This document shows positions 12,904-22,190 of a stretch of 64,000 bases of DNA, piece by piece. Numbering within the stretch: the first letter of the stretch is position 1; every line of letters starts with the position of its first letter. This DNA is from Tribonema minus. Taxonomy: Eukaryota; Sar; Xanthophyceae; Tribonematales; Tribonemataceae. The notes beneath the pieces were generated by a model. It did no database searches, had not been told where the DNA came from, and worked only from the letters and a program-made list of their open reading frames with translations. The stretch spans positions 1 to 64,000 of the forward strand of contig JAFCMP010000124.1 of the NCBI GenBank assembly GCA_017506865.1, given 5' to 3'. The translations under genes were made by a program, and so were the position numbers.

Positions 12904-15597
12904 TCATGAGAGCAGAGTCTTGAATTCTTCAAACTCTATTTCCCCTGAACCATCCACATCAATACGGTTGATCAAGTCCTCAATGTCGATGGTCAGACCA
13001 AAGTCCTGTTTGATGATCTTGACCTGCAAGCAAGAAAGACAGAAGCAAAACGCTAGGTCAGTCAGACTGATTGCTAACGCCAAATTAAACTCTGATGATG
13101 TGTGTACGTATGCAGCAAGCTGAAAACATCACTGCGTAGGCTGTGCCGTTGCACTCAGCCAAAGCTGTCACGACATGCAATTTGGAGGCAGCATGATACG
13201 TTGTGAGGGTAGATGTTAGATTAAGCTGTGGCTATTTACCAGCGGCATGGCAAACACCATGTCAAAACACCGTAAGACACATCGTGCAAAGTGAGCCTGT
13301 GTACAATCTCTTGCATTTGCAGTTACTTGCTCTACTCGAGGGAGTCCTACATAGAGCTTGTGAAAGACAGATGACTCTCAACCATTCAAAGTCATACAAA
13401 CTGTCATATTGAGGCTCAAGGTGATGCACATATTTAGATTCCGTTCGCCAAGTTGGTGCCAGTACACTTGGTATCTGGCAGTGCATAGCTCACGGTGAAA
13501 TACGATACTGTGCTGTTGCATCACGTGACACATGCTGCAAGACACCTGCTGCAAGCTGGGTCTCGCTGGGAGAGCGAGAATGTGCGGGAAACTTGGCAGT
13601 TGAAGTTCTCTATTTGTTGGCAGCATGACGCAGATTGGCCAACTACTGCAAATGTTCTGCTGCTGATGCTGAGCCTAAGCTGTCGTCGCGGCAGTGACGT
13701 GCTACGTTACTGCACAGCTCTGCAGTTGAAGTTGAAGTGCGCTTTCGCAGCCGGTTCAATGCTGTGTACAGAAGGTTGTCAGACGCTGAAGTGCGCAGCC
13801 CAGTTGGCATATAAGCTGCTCAGGGCATTCTGTAGGCGAAGGTTGATACAGCATGCACATGCACATGACGACTTCGTCTGCATATTTCAGTGCACATGTG
13901 CCATTGTAATTGAAAGCTGGCTTCACCTGAAACTTCTTGCATGTTTAGTGCACATTCTGCCACATTAGTGTACGCTAGTGACTAGTTCATGAATACTCAA
14001 TAAACTTGACACCCTGAAACTCACCAGCGTATCCCGTTTTACATGCCCGCTCTTGTTGGCCAATCCTCCGCATGCAACAAAGGCATCAATCATGTCCGTC
14101 TCATCATCAAAGCTCTCTGCTCGCATTTTCTGGTTTTCAATGACCTGCGGGGGATTGGGCACAGCATTGTGACAAAGTCATCACCTCCGTTCAATCAAGT
14201 GCGGTGCTTGCAACTGAACGCCTACACAACAGCTTCACTCCATGGCAAATTGTTTCAGCAGAATGCATACCATAGTATTGTGCAGATGCCAAACCTTGTG
14301 GATCTTGCACAGTGCCTGCACCAGTACCTGTGAACAGCGAACGCGCCTTTCCTGGACAGCGACCGCGCCTTTGCCATGAAAAAACTGTATGTAATGTATG
14401 GGTAATGGCTGACCCTACCCTAAAGGTTGCCGGCCCGTCACCCCACACAGATTTGCACCAATGCAACCATGAAAAAGCACAACGAATGGGCAGGTACTGA
14501 GGACCACTGTTTGCTGTTAATCAGACACCATTGACACCAGTGGTAGGAGGCGATTGGGACATTTTAATGTGAATAGAGGTACACATTATGACATGGCCAG
14601 GTCTGTTGATATATAGGGCATCAAGTGCTTGAACCCTAACCCTGGCCAGGTCTGTAGACATATGGCATCAAGTCACCAATCTTTTCCTGATCGTTTCAGA
14701 TCAGTTTGTTTGCATGAGTGCCAGGAGGTGAGTTAGGCCTCTGCCATAACTGCAACCCATTGTGAGACCGATGCTGATGACCTACACTGCAAGTGCTGGT
14801 GTGCATATAACGTGTATAGCCCTAATGCCACCAGTGAATCTGCTTGTAACCCTAATGCCACCAGTGAACCTGCCTGTAAGCCTACATTTGAGGCTCACCA
14901 GCCTAGATGGCGGTGCTGTGATGAGCCAGAGTTGAAAAACACTGGTAATTCGTCGATGCGGTAAAGGCGATTTACGCGTGGGAACAAACAGCATGCTCAG
15001 TGCGCGCCGCTTCATAGAACCTCGATTATGGCGCCTGCAGCGCACACGTCGACAATGCCTCACAGAACGTGAAGTACTACATAGTAGGTAGGTGCCCGAC
15101 GCTTCATCTGTGCTTGTAAAATCGTTGCAGCATCGGACAGGAGTCTGTACAAGGGATTCAGCCAAATTAATTGCCCAGTTGCTCAACAGCCATGCCCCCT
15201 GAAAATGATATGCAAGTAGCGTAGTGGATCCGCTTGCTCGACGTTAAAGGAGGCAATAGGAGCTCTACTGAGTGATCTGCAATTATGCCTTCGAGTACGC
15301 TACCACTAGCACTTCATAGTGCTTGCATCAGATCCGATGATTAAAGCAAGAGCTGCATGATCAAAAGTCATTGATTCGACTTCTACTTGCCTTGAGAAAC
15401 TCTGAGAAGTCTATAGAACCGCTCATGTTGTCGTCCACCTCCGATATCATCTGGAACAGCTCCTCCTCTGTTGGCTTTTGTCCCATCGCCTCCAGCACCT
15501 GCCTCAGCTCCCATACGTCAATGTTGCCAGAGCGGTCCTTGTCGAAAGCGAGAAAAGCATCTCTACAACCATCAATCTCCTCCTGCGTCAACACCAT
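12904..15597 (-). CDS. Calmodulin-like EF-hand protein, 3 exons; resembles an axonemal (outer-arm docking DC3-type) sensor
   Basis: Exons 15597-15391, 14144-14025 and 13023-12904 join in phase 0 to give 148 residues, calmodulin size. EF-hand loop 1 (residues 21-32) reads DKDRSGNIDVWE. Loop 2 (about 55-66) is DDNMSGSIDFSE. The third hand (around ACGGLANKSGHV) has lost its acidic ligands. Loop 4 is a canonical DVDGSGEIEFEE near the C-terminus. The pattern of two good N-terminal hands, the phrase FLKVIENQK and a degenerate third hand reminded me of flagellar docking-complex EF-hand proteins rather than calmodulin, but that is from memory of the family. Start: the Met at 15597 is the first before the EF-hand, and a possible acceptor (caatcgcag) lies just upstream, so a 5' UTR exon is likely. 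Intron 1 (15390-14145) has a GC donor, AAG|GCAAGT. Intron 2 is about 1 kb. Confidence 0.85.
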
Positions 15598-16206
15598 GCT
15601 GCCGTGATCAGGCAGTCCTGCGATTGTTGCAGTTATTCCCCAATTGCTGAGTTGTCTTGGTGGAAGGCGCCTCACCCAGTGTGGCTCACCAGGAGTACAG
15701 TTTACGACAACACTCCCGAGCAAGGTTCATTGGCGTTGTTGGAGCGACTTGAATGCACGAACTTCGAAGCTTCGAACTTCACGCGCACGGCGGTTATGCC
15801 TTCATGAATTCATGAACGCGATGAGAACCAGCGAAGGTGAAAGTAGGGTACATAGGCGCCGTTCTCCCAACCTCGTTCAAGGACAACACTCACAGATTTA
15901 CATGATCAACAACCAAAAGGCACCTTCAGGCCCCAACATCATGATATATCACTATAGTGGTTGTGGTTGTAAGCGCGCGGCTTTGCCGACGATAGGGGGC
16001 GGCGGCGAAGAAACTCAGGTGTTGGACGCTGATGTTGCTGGTGTTGGTGTCCGCATTCATGCTCTTGGTACAACAGGCAGCCGATCATCAGCTGCTGCAC
16101 CGCCATTGGCCATGAAGCAGGTTACTGTTGTTACTATATGCCATCTTTCCGAACACTCTTATTATGATGTGTGAAGAGAGTTACAAGGGTGAGGGTTAAG
16201 GCTTTC
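15598..16206. other. Upstream region of the EF-hand gene
   Basis: The stretch between the EF-hand start codon and the first retrotransposon fragment. It should contain the promoter and perhaps a 5' UTR exon. I see no further coding exon that I can defend. Confidence 0.4.
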
Positions 16207-16382
16207 AAGTACTCCTGACGTAGGGGAGGATCCCGAGATGCCATTTGGCGGCGACAGCGTTTGAGCGGTTGTCGTCACGACACTTTCAGACTGTCATACG
16301 ACATGTAGATTCCGTACAGCTAGATGCCAATCATCTGGGCTTTTTCGCGCCCTGAGCGAGAATTAATAAAAAGTACTCCTGA
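16207..16382 (+). mobile_element. 5'-truncated RLE-type LINE copy with a perfect 12-bp target-site duplication
   Basis: The 152-bp body (16219-16370) matches the 3' terminus of the large element ending at about 22178: it contains GCCATTTGGCGGCG, the GATGCCAATCATCTGGG block and the tail GCGAGAATTAATAAA. It is bracketed by AAGTACTCCTGA at 16207-16218 and 16371-16382, a perfect 12-bp duplication. This fixes the true 3' end of the element and shows that insertion is target-primed with severe 5' truncation. Confidence 0.9.
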
Positions 16383-16400
16383 GGCTGCGCCTGCTCCATT

Positions 16401-16443
16401 GGTACTTTTATTAATTTCGCTTCGCAAGGGGCGCGAAAAGCCC
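16401..16443 (-). mobile_element. Inverted fragment of the same LINE 3' terminus
   Basis: Read on the minus strand, this 43-bp stretch matches the last 40 bp of the element (GGGCTTTTCGCGCC through AATTAATAAAAGTAC) with a few differences. It faces the truncated copy ending at 16370, so the two form an imperfect inverted repeat with a spacer of about 30 bp. I see no clear target duplication. Confidence 0.7.
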
Positions 16444-16855
16444 TCTCTTTGGATGTGCACTCAATGCAACATTCCTTCTCCGAAGAGAGACTCAACCGCA
16501 AACAGGCTTCCCCCTCTTCACACTACCACCAACACCCCACAACCAAACCCTACTTAGGGTTGCCCAGCCGTGAGGCACACTTGTCCCGTCTTGAAAAAAA
16601 TGTATGCAGGCCTGGGTCGCCTTTGACAGCGCCCAGACTGAGGACCATGCTGACACGTCTGAATCACGCCTCTAGGCAAAATGATCACTGGGCACCAGGC
16701 ACTGGTGCTAAGGGTATCAATGCTGTTGCTACGAAGAGTCCAACCCAACCCCAACAAACCCCACCCAAACCCCGATCGGTCCCCACTATCATGCTGCACC
16801 AAAGTGCCTAAGCTACTGCCTCTACACGACCAGACCCACTTTGAGGCCTCCCGTT
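16444..16855. other. Unique spacer between LINE copies
   Basis: About 0.4 kb without a recognisable gene or repeat. It separates two 5'-truncated copies of the same retrotransposon. Confidence 0.4.
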
Positions 16856-17097
16856 GGTACATCTACATGGCGTACTCTGGCCGTGTCATGACACACATGG
16901 CAGAATCCAGGGGGGGGGGCACATGGAGGAGGACGTAGGGGAGGACCCCGAGATGCCATTTGGCGGCGGCGGCGTTTGAGTGGTTGTCGTTGCGACACTT
17001 TCAGACTGTCATACGACATGTAGATTCTTTACAGCTAGATGCCAATCATCTGGGCTTTTTCGCGCCCTGAGCGAGAATTAATACAAAGTACATCTAC
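16856..17097 (+). mobile_element. Second 5'-truncated LINE copy, directly upstream of the full-length element
   Basis: The body (about 16867-17087) begins at ATGGCGTACTCTGGCC, equivalent to about 21955 in the large element, and runs to the common 3' tail. GTACATCTAC occurs at 16857-16866 and again at 17088-17097, a 10-bp target duplication. Compared with the large copy it lacks a 6-bp insertion near CCATTT and differs at a few bases, so it is a separate insertion, not an assembly echo. Confidence 0.85.
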
Positions 17098-17118
17098 ATC
17101 TACATCTTATGCGACCTC

Positions 17119-19770
17119 GTGGTGAAGAAGGGCATGTCGCTGCTCTCGTTACAGCAGAGGTTAAACGCCCACATCGCGGCGAAGCACCAGCGCGAACACC
17201 ACAGTGGGACAGCAACAACGTTCCTGGAGCGCTCCGACCTCAGCACCTCGCACTTGCAAACCATCTACACCGAGTGTGCCTTGTGCAAAAACCTGTTTCA
17301 TGCCAACAAGACATTCAGAGTGGACAGCAGCGATGCCAGCGCGGGCAAGCGCTGCCGCAACTGCAGGCCTATCACTTCACCCGCTGCAGTGGCGGCAACA
17401 TTGTCAACAACAGCATCAGCAGCACCGCTGGCACCTGATGCATCGACGGCAACAGCTACCACGTCGCTGCCACAGCAGCAACCGGCGTGCACACCCATCG
17501 GCAACCCCTACGCAAAGGGACCAGCGCACGCGCAGCAGGCACCTGCTGCTCAGGCTGGTGGCAGCAGCTCCTCCGGCAGCTCAAAGAGGCCGGAACGCGG
17601 GGGCAGCAGTGCTACACGAGGGGGTCGGGGTCGCAGTGGAGGGCGCGGACGTGGCAATGGAGGACGCGTTCGCAGCGGCAGCAATGATGCAGACATCGGC
17701 AGTAGCAGAGCGACTAGCGGCAGCAGAACCGGAGGCGGCAGCAGCAGCGGTGCCGGCGGCGGCAGTGCAGCCGGTACTAAGGACAGCGGCGCTGGCAACG
17801 GCCGCAGCAGTGATGCCAGCAGCCGCAGCGGCGGTGCTAGCAACAGCGGCAGTGGCGCGCGAACTCAAAACGGCCGCGGTGGCCGTGGCAGCGGTCGCAG
17901 CAGCGACAGTGGCGGACGAGGCTGTGGTCGTGGCGGCCGCGGCGGCGGCGGAGGGGGCCCCAGAGCGGCAGGTGCGGCGACAGCAGCGGCAGCGCCAGGC
18001 CCTGCAGGCGCAGCAGGTGGGGCAGGTGGGCTTTTCACGTGGACCATCTCAACCCCCGCAGTCGCAGCAGTGCTTGACAGCATCAGCCTCGATGAGCTGT
18101 GCAAGCTGCAGTTCGCGACAACTAGAAGCCTTGCTAGACCACGCAATCGTCGCCATGTGGGAGCTGCACTGGAGAACGCAGCAACACATCTGTTGGCACA
18201 CACAATGACGATGTTCGTCAATGCGGCGCGGGAGCCAGATTCCGCAGGGCGGGTGCAGCGACTGCAAAGATCCACGATTCTACACCACCTCATGCCATCA
18301 CTCATCACCTCCACCGATGGCGCACCTGGCATCACTCGCTCCGACAGAATCAGAATGTTGGCACGCGGTGAGCTTGACCGGTTGGTGCCAGCGCTCCTCG
18401 CACACGCGCGTGCGCACCGGCGCTGGCGCGCGCGCCAGCAAACGGAGGCAGCGATCAACGCCTACGTCCTACAGTGCATGGGCACACGGGGGGGGCTACA
18501 GCAGGCAGCGCGTTTCCTTCAGCCCAAAACGGCGGCGATACCTGATGATGACTGCTTTGCCGCCATGCAGTCCAAACACCCCCCCGCTGCGCCAGGGGAA
18601 CAACTCCATGAGCTATCCGGCATGGTTGATCAGCTTGTGGCGAAAGCAGCCGACATGCCAGCAGAACTCAGCCTGTCACAGGGGGAGGGAATTGAGCCAG
18701 AGACGGTTGCCAAGCTCATCCAGCGAGCAAGCCCTTACAGTGGGGCAGGCCCATCGGGGCTGCGCTACAGCCACCTGCAGGATGCGCTACGGACAAGCTG
18801 GGGACGGCATGAGTTTGCTGCTGTCCTCACACGGTGGCTTCAGACCGTTATGCGGGAGGCTGCGCGGCTGCCGGATGCTTTCTGGCAGTTGCATGGCGCG
18901 GGGCGCCTGACGCCACTTGCAGAACAACAGGAAGATGGTACAGCTAAGCAGCGGCCCATCGTTTGCGGCGAGGTGCTGCAGCGACTATGCACTTCGGTGT
19001 ACGTGGCAGACCGCAAAGACTTCCTGGCGGAGCTCCTTGAGCCAGACGGGCAGTATGGGGTAGCCGTCTCAGCAGGAGCGGAGAAAGCGGCCATGGCCGG
19101 CAAACTCGCGTATGAGCTCGGTCACTGGCAGTTCATGCTGGACCTCAAGAATGCCTTCAACATGGTGTTCGTCCTGGCGGCAGCGGAATGGGTAGCAGCA
19201 CAGCTGCCGGACTTCCTCGACTACTTCATCGGCACATACGTTCGCACTCGGCCACGCCTGCTGTTCCAGCACGTCGACGGCTCCACGCGCATCATCATGT
19301 CTCAGCGCGGGTTTAAGCAGGGGGACCCCGCGGCACCGATGCTCTTCTGCGGCGTTATTGCTCAGTGCTTGAAACGGTTCAATGAGGCGGCGGCCGCGCA
19401 GCGCGCGCGGAGGCGGATGGGCGCCTACATGGACGATGCCAACGTCCGAACAGGCGCTTGCACGCTGACTCAGGATGACATACAGGCGGTGGCGCAGCTC
19501 AAACAACACTTTGCGGAGGTGGGGCTGGAGCTAAACCTAACCAAGTCACGCGCGCTGCCTGGCAGGGGGCATGTGGTGACAGACCACGAGCGGCAACTGC
19601 TGCAGCAGCTGGGCGTTCAGCTAGTGGGGGATACGGATGAAAACAGAACCGTGGAGCTGTGTTGCTGGGGGTGCCGGTGGGCCACAGCAGCTTTGTGGAC
19701 GCATGGCTGCGCAGGGAAGCGGGTGCAGGCGGGGCAGGGGCTCGATTTGCAGAGCGATGCGCGCGCCTGA
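17119..19770 (+). CDS. LINE polyprotein, N-terminal part: zinc finger and reverse transcriptase
   Basis: The 883-codon frame opens at a GTG at 17119; the first ATG is at 17134 (residue 6) and the frame is open upstream to the target duplication, so the start is uncertain. Residues about 50-90 hold CALC...CRNC, a possible nucleic-acid-binding zinc finger. About 90-300 is Ala/Gly/Ser/Arg-rich. The RT follows: SGAGPSGLRYSHL, DLKNAFNMV (from about 675), FKQGDPAAPM (about 733), and the catalytic YMDD (about 770; codons 19426-19437), then GLELNLTKS. All catalytic Asp residues are present. After VEL (about 19659) the frame drifts into non-homologous sequence and stops at TGA 19768. The expected continuation LLGVPVGHSS is in the -1 frame. 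GC is clearly higher than in the surrounding host DNA. Confidence 0.88.
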   Translation: MVKKGMSLLSLQQRLNAHIAAKHQREHHSGTATTFLERSDLSTSHLQTIYTECALCKNLFHANKTFRVDSSDASAGKRCRNCRPITSPAAVAATLSTTASAAPLAPDASTATATTSLPQQQPACTPIGNPYAKGPAHAQQAPAAQAGGSSSSGSSKRPERGGSSATRGGRGRSGGRGRGNGGRVRSGSNDADIGSSRATSGSRTGGGSSSGAGGGSAAGTKDSGAGNGRSSDASSRSGGASNSGSGARTQNGRGGRGSGRSSDSGGRGCGRGGRGGGGGGPRAAGAATAAAAPGPAGAAGGAGGLFTWTISTPAVAAVLDSISLDELCKLQFATTRSLARPRNRRHVGAALENAATHLLAHTMTMFVNAAREPDSAGRVQRLQRSTILHHLMPSLITSTDGAPGITRSDRIRMLARGELDRLVPALLAHARAHRRWRARQQTEAAINAYVLQCMGTRGGLQQAARFLQPKTAAIPDDDCFAAMQSKHPPAAPGEQLHELSGMVDQLVAKAADMPAELSLSQGEGIEPETVAKLIQRASPYSGAGPSGLRYSHLQDALRTSWGRHEFAAVLTRWLQTVMREAARLPDAFWQLHGAGRLTPLAEQQEDGTAKQRPIVCGEVLQRLCTSVYVADRKDFLAELLEPDGQYGVAVSAGAEKAAMAGKLAYELGHWQFMLDLKNAFNMVFVLAAAEWVAAQLPDFLDYFIGTYVRTRPRLLFQHVDGSTRIIMSQRGFKQGDPAAPMLFCGVIAQCLKRFNEAAAAQRARRRMGAYMDDANVRTGACTLTQDDIQAVAQLKQHFAEVGLELNLTKSRALPGRGHVVTDHERQLLQQLGVQLVGDTDENRTVELCCWGCRWATAALWTHGCAGKRVQAGQGLDLQSDARA

Positions 19771-22163
19771 CATCTCCGAGGGCATTGTTCAGGTTACTGC
19801 GCTACTGCGTGGTGCCTCGCATGACGTACTGCCTGCGCACCATTCCCACTACGCAGACAGCGCCAGTCGCCAAGGAGTGGGATCGGGTCACGCAGTGGGT
19901 GCTTGAGCACTCAATGGGCCTGCAGCCACCAGGCCAGACCTGGCGCCAGTTTGAGCAAAGTGGGGCCCACTGCCATCTGGCAGCGCACGGCCCAGCCTTA
20001 CAGCAAGCGCGACTCCCAACACAGCATGGCGGCCTTGGCATTACCAGCGCCTGCGACATCGCTGATGCTGCGTATGTGGCGCGCACGTTGCAAGCGCTGC
20101 AACCAGCACTCTCTGGATGGGCGGGGGTGCTGCAGCAGGCGGCTCCTCAAGCGGCTGCAGACAACGCTGCTGAGGATGCGGCAACACAAGCGGCACCGGC
20201 AGCAGCGGCAGCAGCACCAGCACCAGCAGCATCAGCAGCGGCAACTGTTACAGCGGCAGCGGCGGTTGCCAATGGGGGCGCGACCGCTCCGGCAGCGGCA
20301 ACTGCATCAGCGGCTGGCCGCGCTGATGGCGCAGCCATTCCGGCAACATACGACGCAGCTGCCGCTGGATCAGGGGCCGCGGCGGCAGCACAGGCGGCAC
20401 CAGCGGCAGCAGCAGCAGCGGCGGCGCACGGCGCAACTTCTCCGGCGGCAGCAGCAGCGGCGGCAGCAGCAGCTGCTCCAGCATCAGAGGCTGCTGCAGC
20501 AGCGGCAGCACATGTTGCACCTCAAGTGGCCTCGGCGGCATCACTAACTGCAGCATCAACAGCAGCGGCTGCGGGCATAGGCAACACAGCTGCTCCAGGC
20601 CCTACTAGCCTAAGGGCTGCTGCAGCACCTGCAACAGGAGCAGCGTCGGCAGGCGGCGCCGCAACCGTGCCGGCTGCGACAGCGGCAATGGCGGTGGCAG
20701 CGGCCAATGCGGCAGGACCTGGTGCTGCACCAACACCTGCGGCAGCAGCAACACCACTGGCAGCAGCAGCAACGGCAGGCGGCGCAGCTGCAGCACCAGC
20801 GCACGCAGCAGCGGCAGCCGTCAATGCAGGCGCTGCGCGTTCCACACCAGCAATGCTACAAGGCGCAGCAGCAGCAGAGGTGGCGCGCCTGCCCCTCATG
20901 CGGACGATCGCCACAGCTGTCGCATCTCTACGTGCAGCAACAGGTGACAAGCTGGAACATATACTGCCACCAGCGCTAACGCCACTGCAGCAGCAACCAC
21001 CTACGCAGCAGCCGCCGCTGCGGCCGACAGCAGGTGGTGGCACTGGTGCGGATGCTGCTTGCGTACTTGACGCCAGTGCTCTGCAGTTGCAGTGTAGCCT
21101 GAAGCGCCCCAATCAGAGTGCGCTTGCAGATGCCGTCGCTACCGAGCTTGCAGATAAGGTGGAGGCGGACCTGCAACAGCTGCCGCAGGGCACGCATTGC
21201 ACGCAAGCACTTGCTCGATTCCGGTCGCAGCGCCACATGCACTCGATCGGCATGGCATTCCTCAACGAGCCCATGTACTCCACAACGGCTTCGTTCGATG
21301 GCCTATCCTGGCAGCTGGCCGTCAAACGCGCCATCGGAGTAGAGGAGCAGACGGCAGACTGCAAGCTGTGCGGGAAGTCGCCGGGCGGCACCCTGCATGC
21401 ACGGCTGTGTCAAGCGCCACGCGTCAAGGCGCACGACACCATTGTCCACAATAGCGTCAAGAGGGCCACGCAGCGCCTCCTGTGGCAATACCTCAAAACG
21501 GGACTGGTGGACGAGGACTACACGCCGTTTCTGGGGTCCGCCGGGCCGCCGGGGAGTCGCAGGATGGACATCGTGCTGCCTGCCGACGCCTTCCCGGTGA
21601 CCGGCTACGACGACCCGACACGCCACCTACCGCTCATGGTGGACGTTACCTGCTTCGAGGCACAGGTGGCGTCGCGGGCGGCGAAGACTGCAGCAGACCC
21701 CGAGCGATGCTGCCGCGACCAAGAGGCCGCCAAGACTACCCACTATTCTGGTCATTATGATCAGAATTGCTACAAACTTGCCACTTTGGCAATAGGGTCA
21801 TTTGGCAGCATCGGGGAGCAGGGGCGGAAGCTGCTGGAGGCTGTGGCGACGGAGTATGCCAGCAGGATGTCAGTGCCCGGAGGAGCGCGCCCTAAAGCTC
21901 TCAAGGGCATCGCCCTGGCGCGCTTACGCTCGGCACTGTCAGCAGCGCTCCACATGGCGTACTCTGGCCGTGTCATGACACACATGGCAGAATCCAGGGG
22001 GGGGGGGCACATGGAGGAGGACGTAGGGGAGGACCCCGAGATGCCATTTAAATTGGCGGCGGCGGCGTTTGAGTGGTTGTCGTTGCGACACTTTCAGACT
22101 GTCATACGACATGTAGATTCCTTACAGCTAGATGCCAATCATCTGGGCTTTTTCGCGCCCTGA
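19659..22163 (+). CDS. LINE polyprotein, C-terminal part: RT thumb, Ala-rich linker, zinc knuckle, restriction-like endonuclease
   Basis: Continues the upstream RT frame after a one-base loss: LLGVPVGHSSFVDAWL is the usual segment after the RT palm. From about 20110 to 20880 comes an Ala-rich, GCA/GCG-repeat linker of about 250 residues. The C-terminal part has CKLCGKSPGGTLHARLC (from 21360), a CCHC-like knuckle. It is followed by RRMDIVLP (about 21560) and LMVDVTCFEAQ (about 21635), the PD-(D/E)XK-like core of RLE endonucleases. The frame ends at TGA 22161-22163, just before the element's 3' end. There is no separate start codon in a good context, so this is the distal half of a broken or frameshifted gene, not an independent ORF. 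Confidence 0.85.
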   Translation: MLLGVPVGHSSFVDAWLRREAGAGGAGARFAERCARLTSPRALFRLLRYCVVPRMTYCLRTIPTTQTAPVAKEWDRVTQWVLEHSMGLQPPGQTWRQFEQSGAHCHLAAHGPALQQARLPTQHGGLGITSACDIADAAYVARTLQALQPALSGWAGVLQQAAPQAAADNAAEDAATQAAPAAAAAAPAPAASAAATVTAAAAVANGGATAPAAATASAAGRADGAAIPATYDAAAAGSGAAAAAQAAPAAAAAAAAHGATSPAAAAAAAAAAAPASEAAAAAAAHVAPQVASAASLTAASTAAAAGIGNTAAPGPTSLRAAAAPATGAASAGGAATVPAATAAMAVAAANAAGPGAAPTPAAAATPLAAAATAGGAAAAPAHAAAAAVNAGAARSTPAMLQGAAAAEVARLPLMRTIATAVASLRAATGDKLEHILPPALTPLQQQPPTQQPPLRPTAGGGTGADAACVLDASALQLQCSLKRPNQSALADAVATELADKVEADLQQLPQGTHCTQALARFRSQRHMHSIGMAFLNEPMYSTTASFDGLSWQLAVKRAIGVEEQTADCKLCGKSPGGTLHARLCQAPRVKAHDTIVHNSVKRATQRLLWQYLKTGLVDEDYTPFLGSAGPPGSRRMDIVLPADAFPVTGYDDPTRHLPLMVDVTCFEAQVASRAAKTAADPERCCRDQEAAKTTHYSGHYDQNCYKLATLAIGSFGSIGEQGRKLLEAVATEYASRMSVPGGARPKALKGIALARLRSALSAALHMAYSGRVMTHMAESRGGGHMEEDVGEDPEMPFKLAAAAFEWLSLRHFQTVIRHVDSLQLDANHLGFFAP

Positions 22164-22190
22164 GCGAGAATTAATAAAAAGTACATCTAC

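Larger units (their letters stand above)
17086..22190 (+). mobile_element. Near-full-length RLE-class non-LTR retrotransposon
   Basis: A unit of about 5.1 kb bounded by AAGTACATCTAC at 17086-17097 and 22179-22190. It encodes one long polyprotein, interrupted by a single frameshift at about 19659. In order: an N-terminal CxxC...CxxC zinc-finger region, Gly/Ser/Arg-rich low complexity, reverse transcriptase, a long Ala-rich linker, a CCHC-like knuckle and a restriction-like endonuclease. The 3' UTR is only about 15 bp and ends AATTAATAAAAA without a poly(A) tail. The endonuclease downstream of the RT places it among the R2/NeSL-like RLE elements. It sits exactly in the duplicated target at the end of the preceding truncated copy, making a tandem array. 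Confidence 0.9.

Noticed and set aside
17550-21112. Several long minus-strand open frames rich in Ala, Leu, Ser and Pro within the retrotransposon
   Set aside because: They are antisense shadows of its Gly/Ser-rich and Ala-rich low-complexity regions and carry no motifs.
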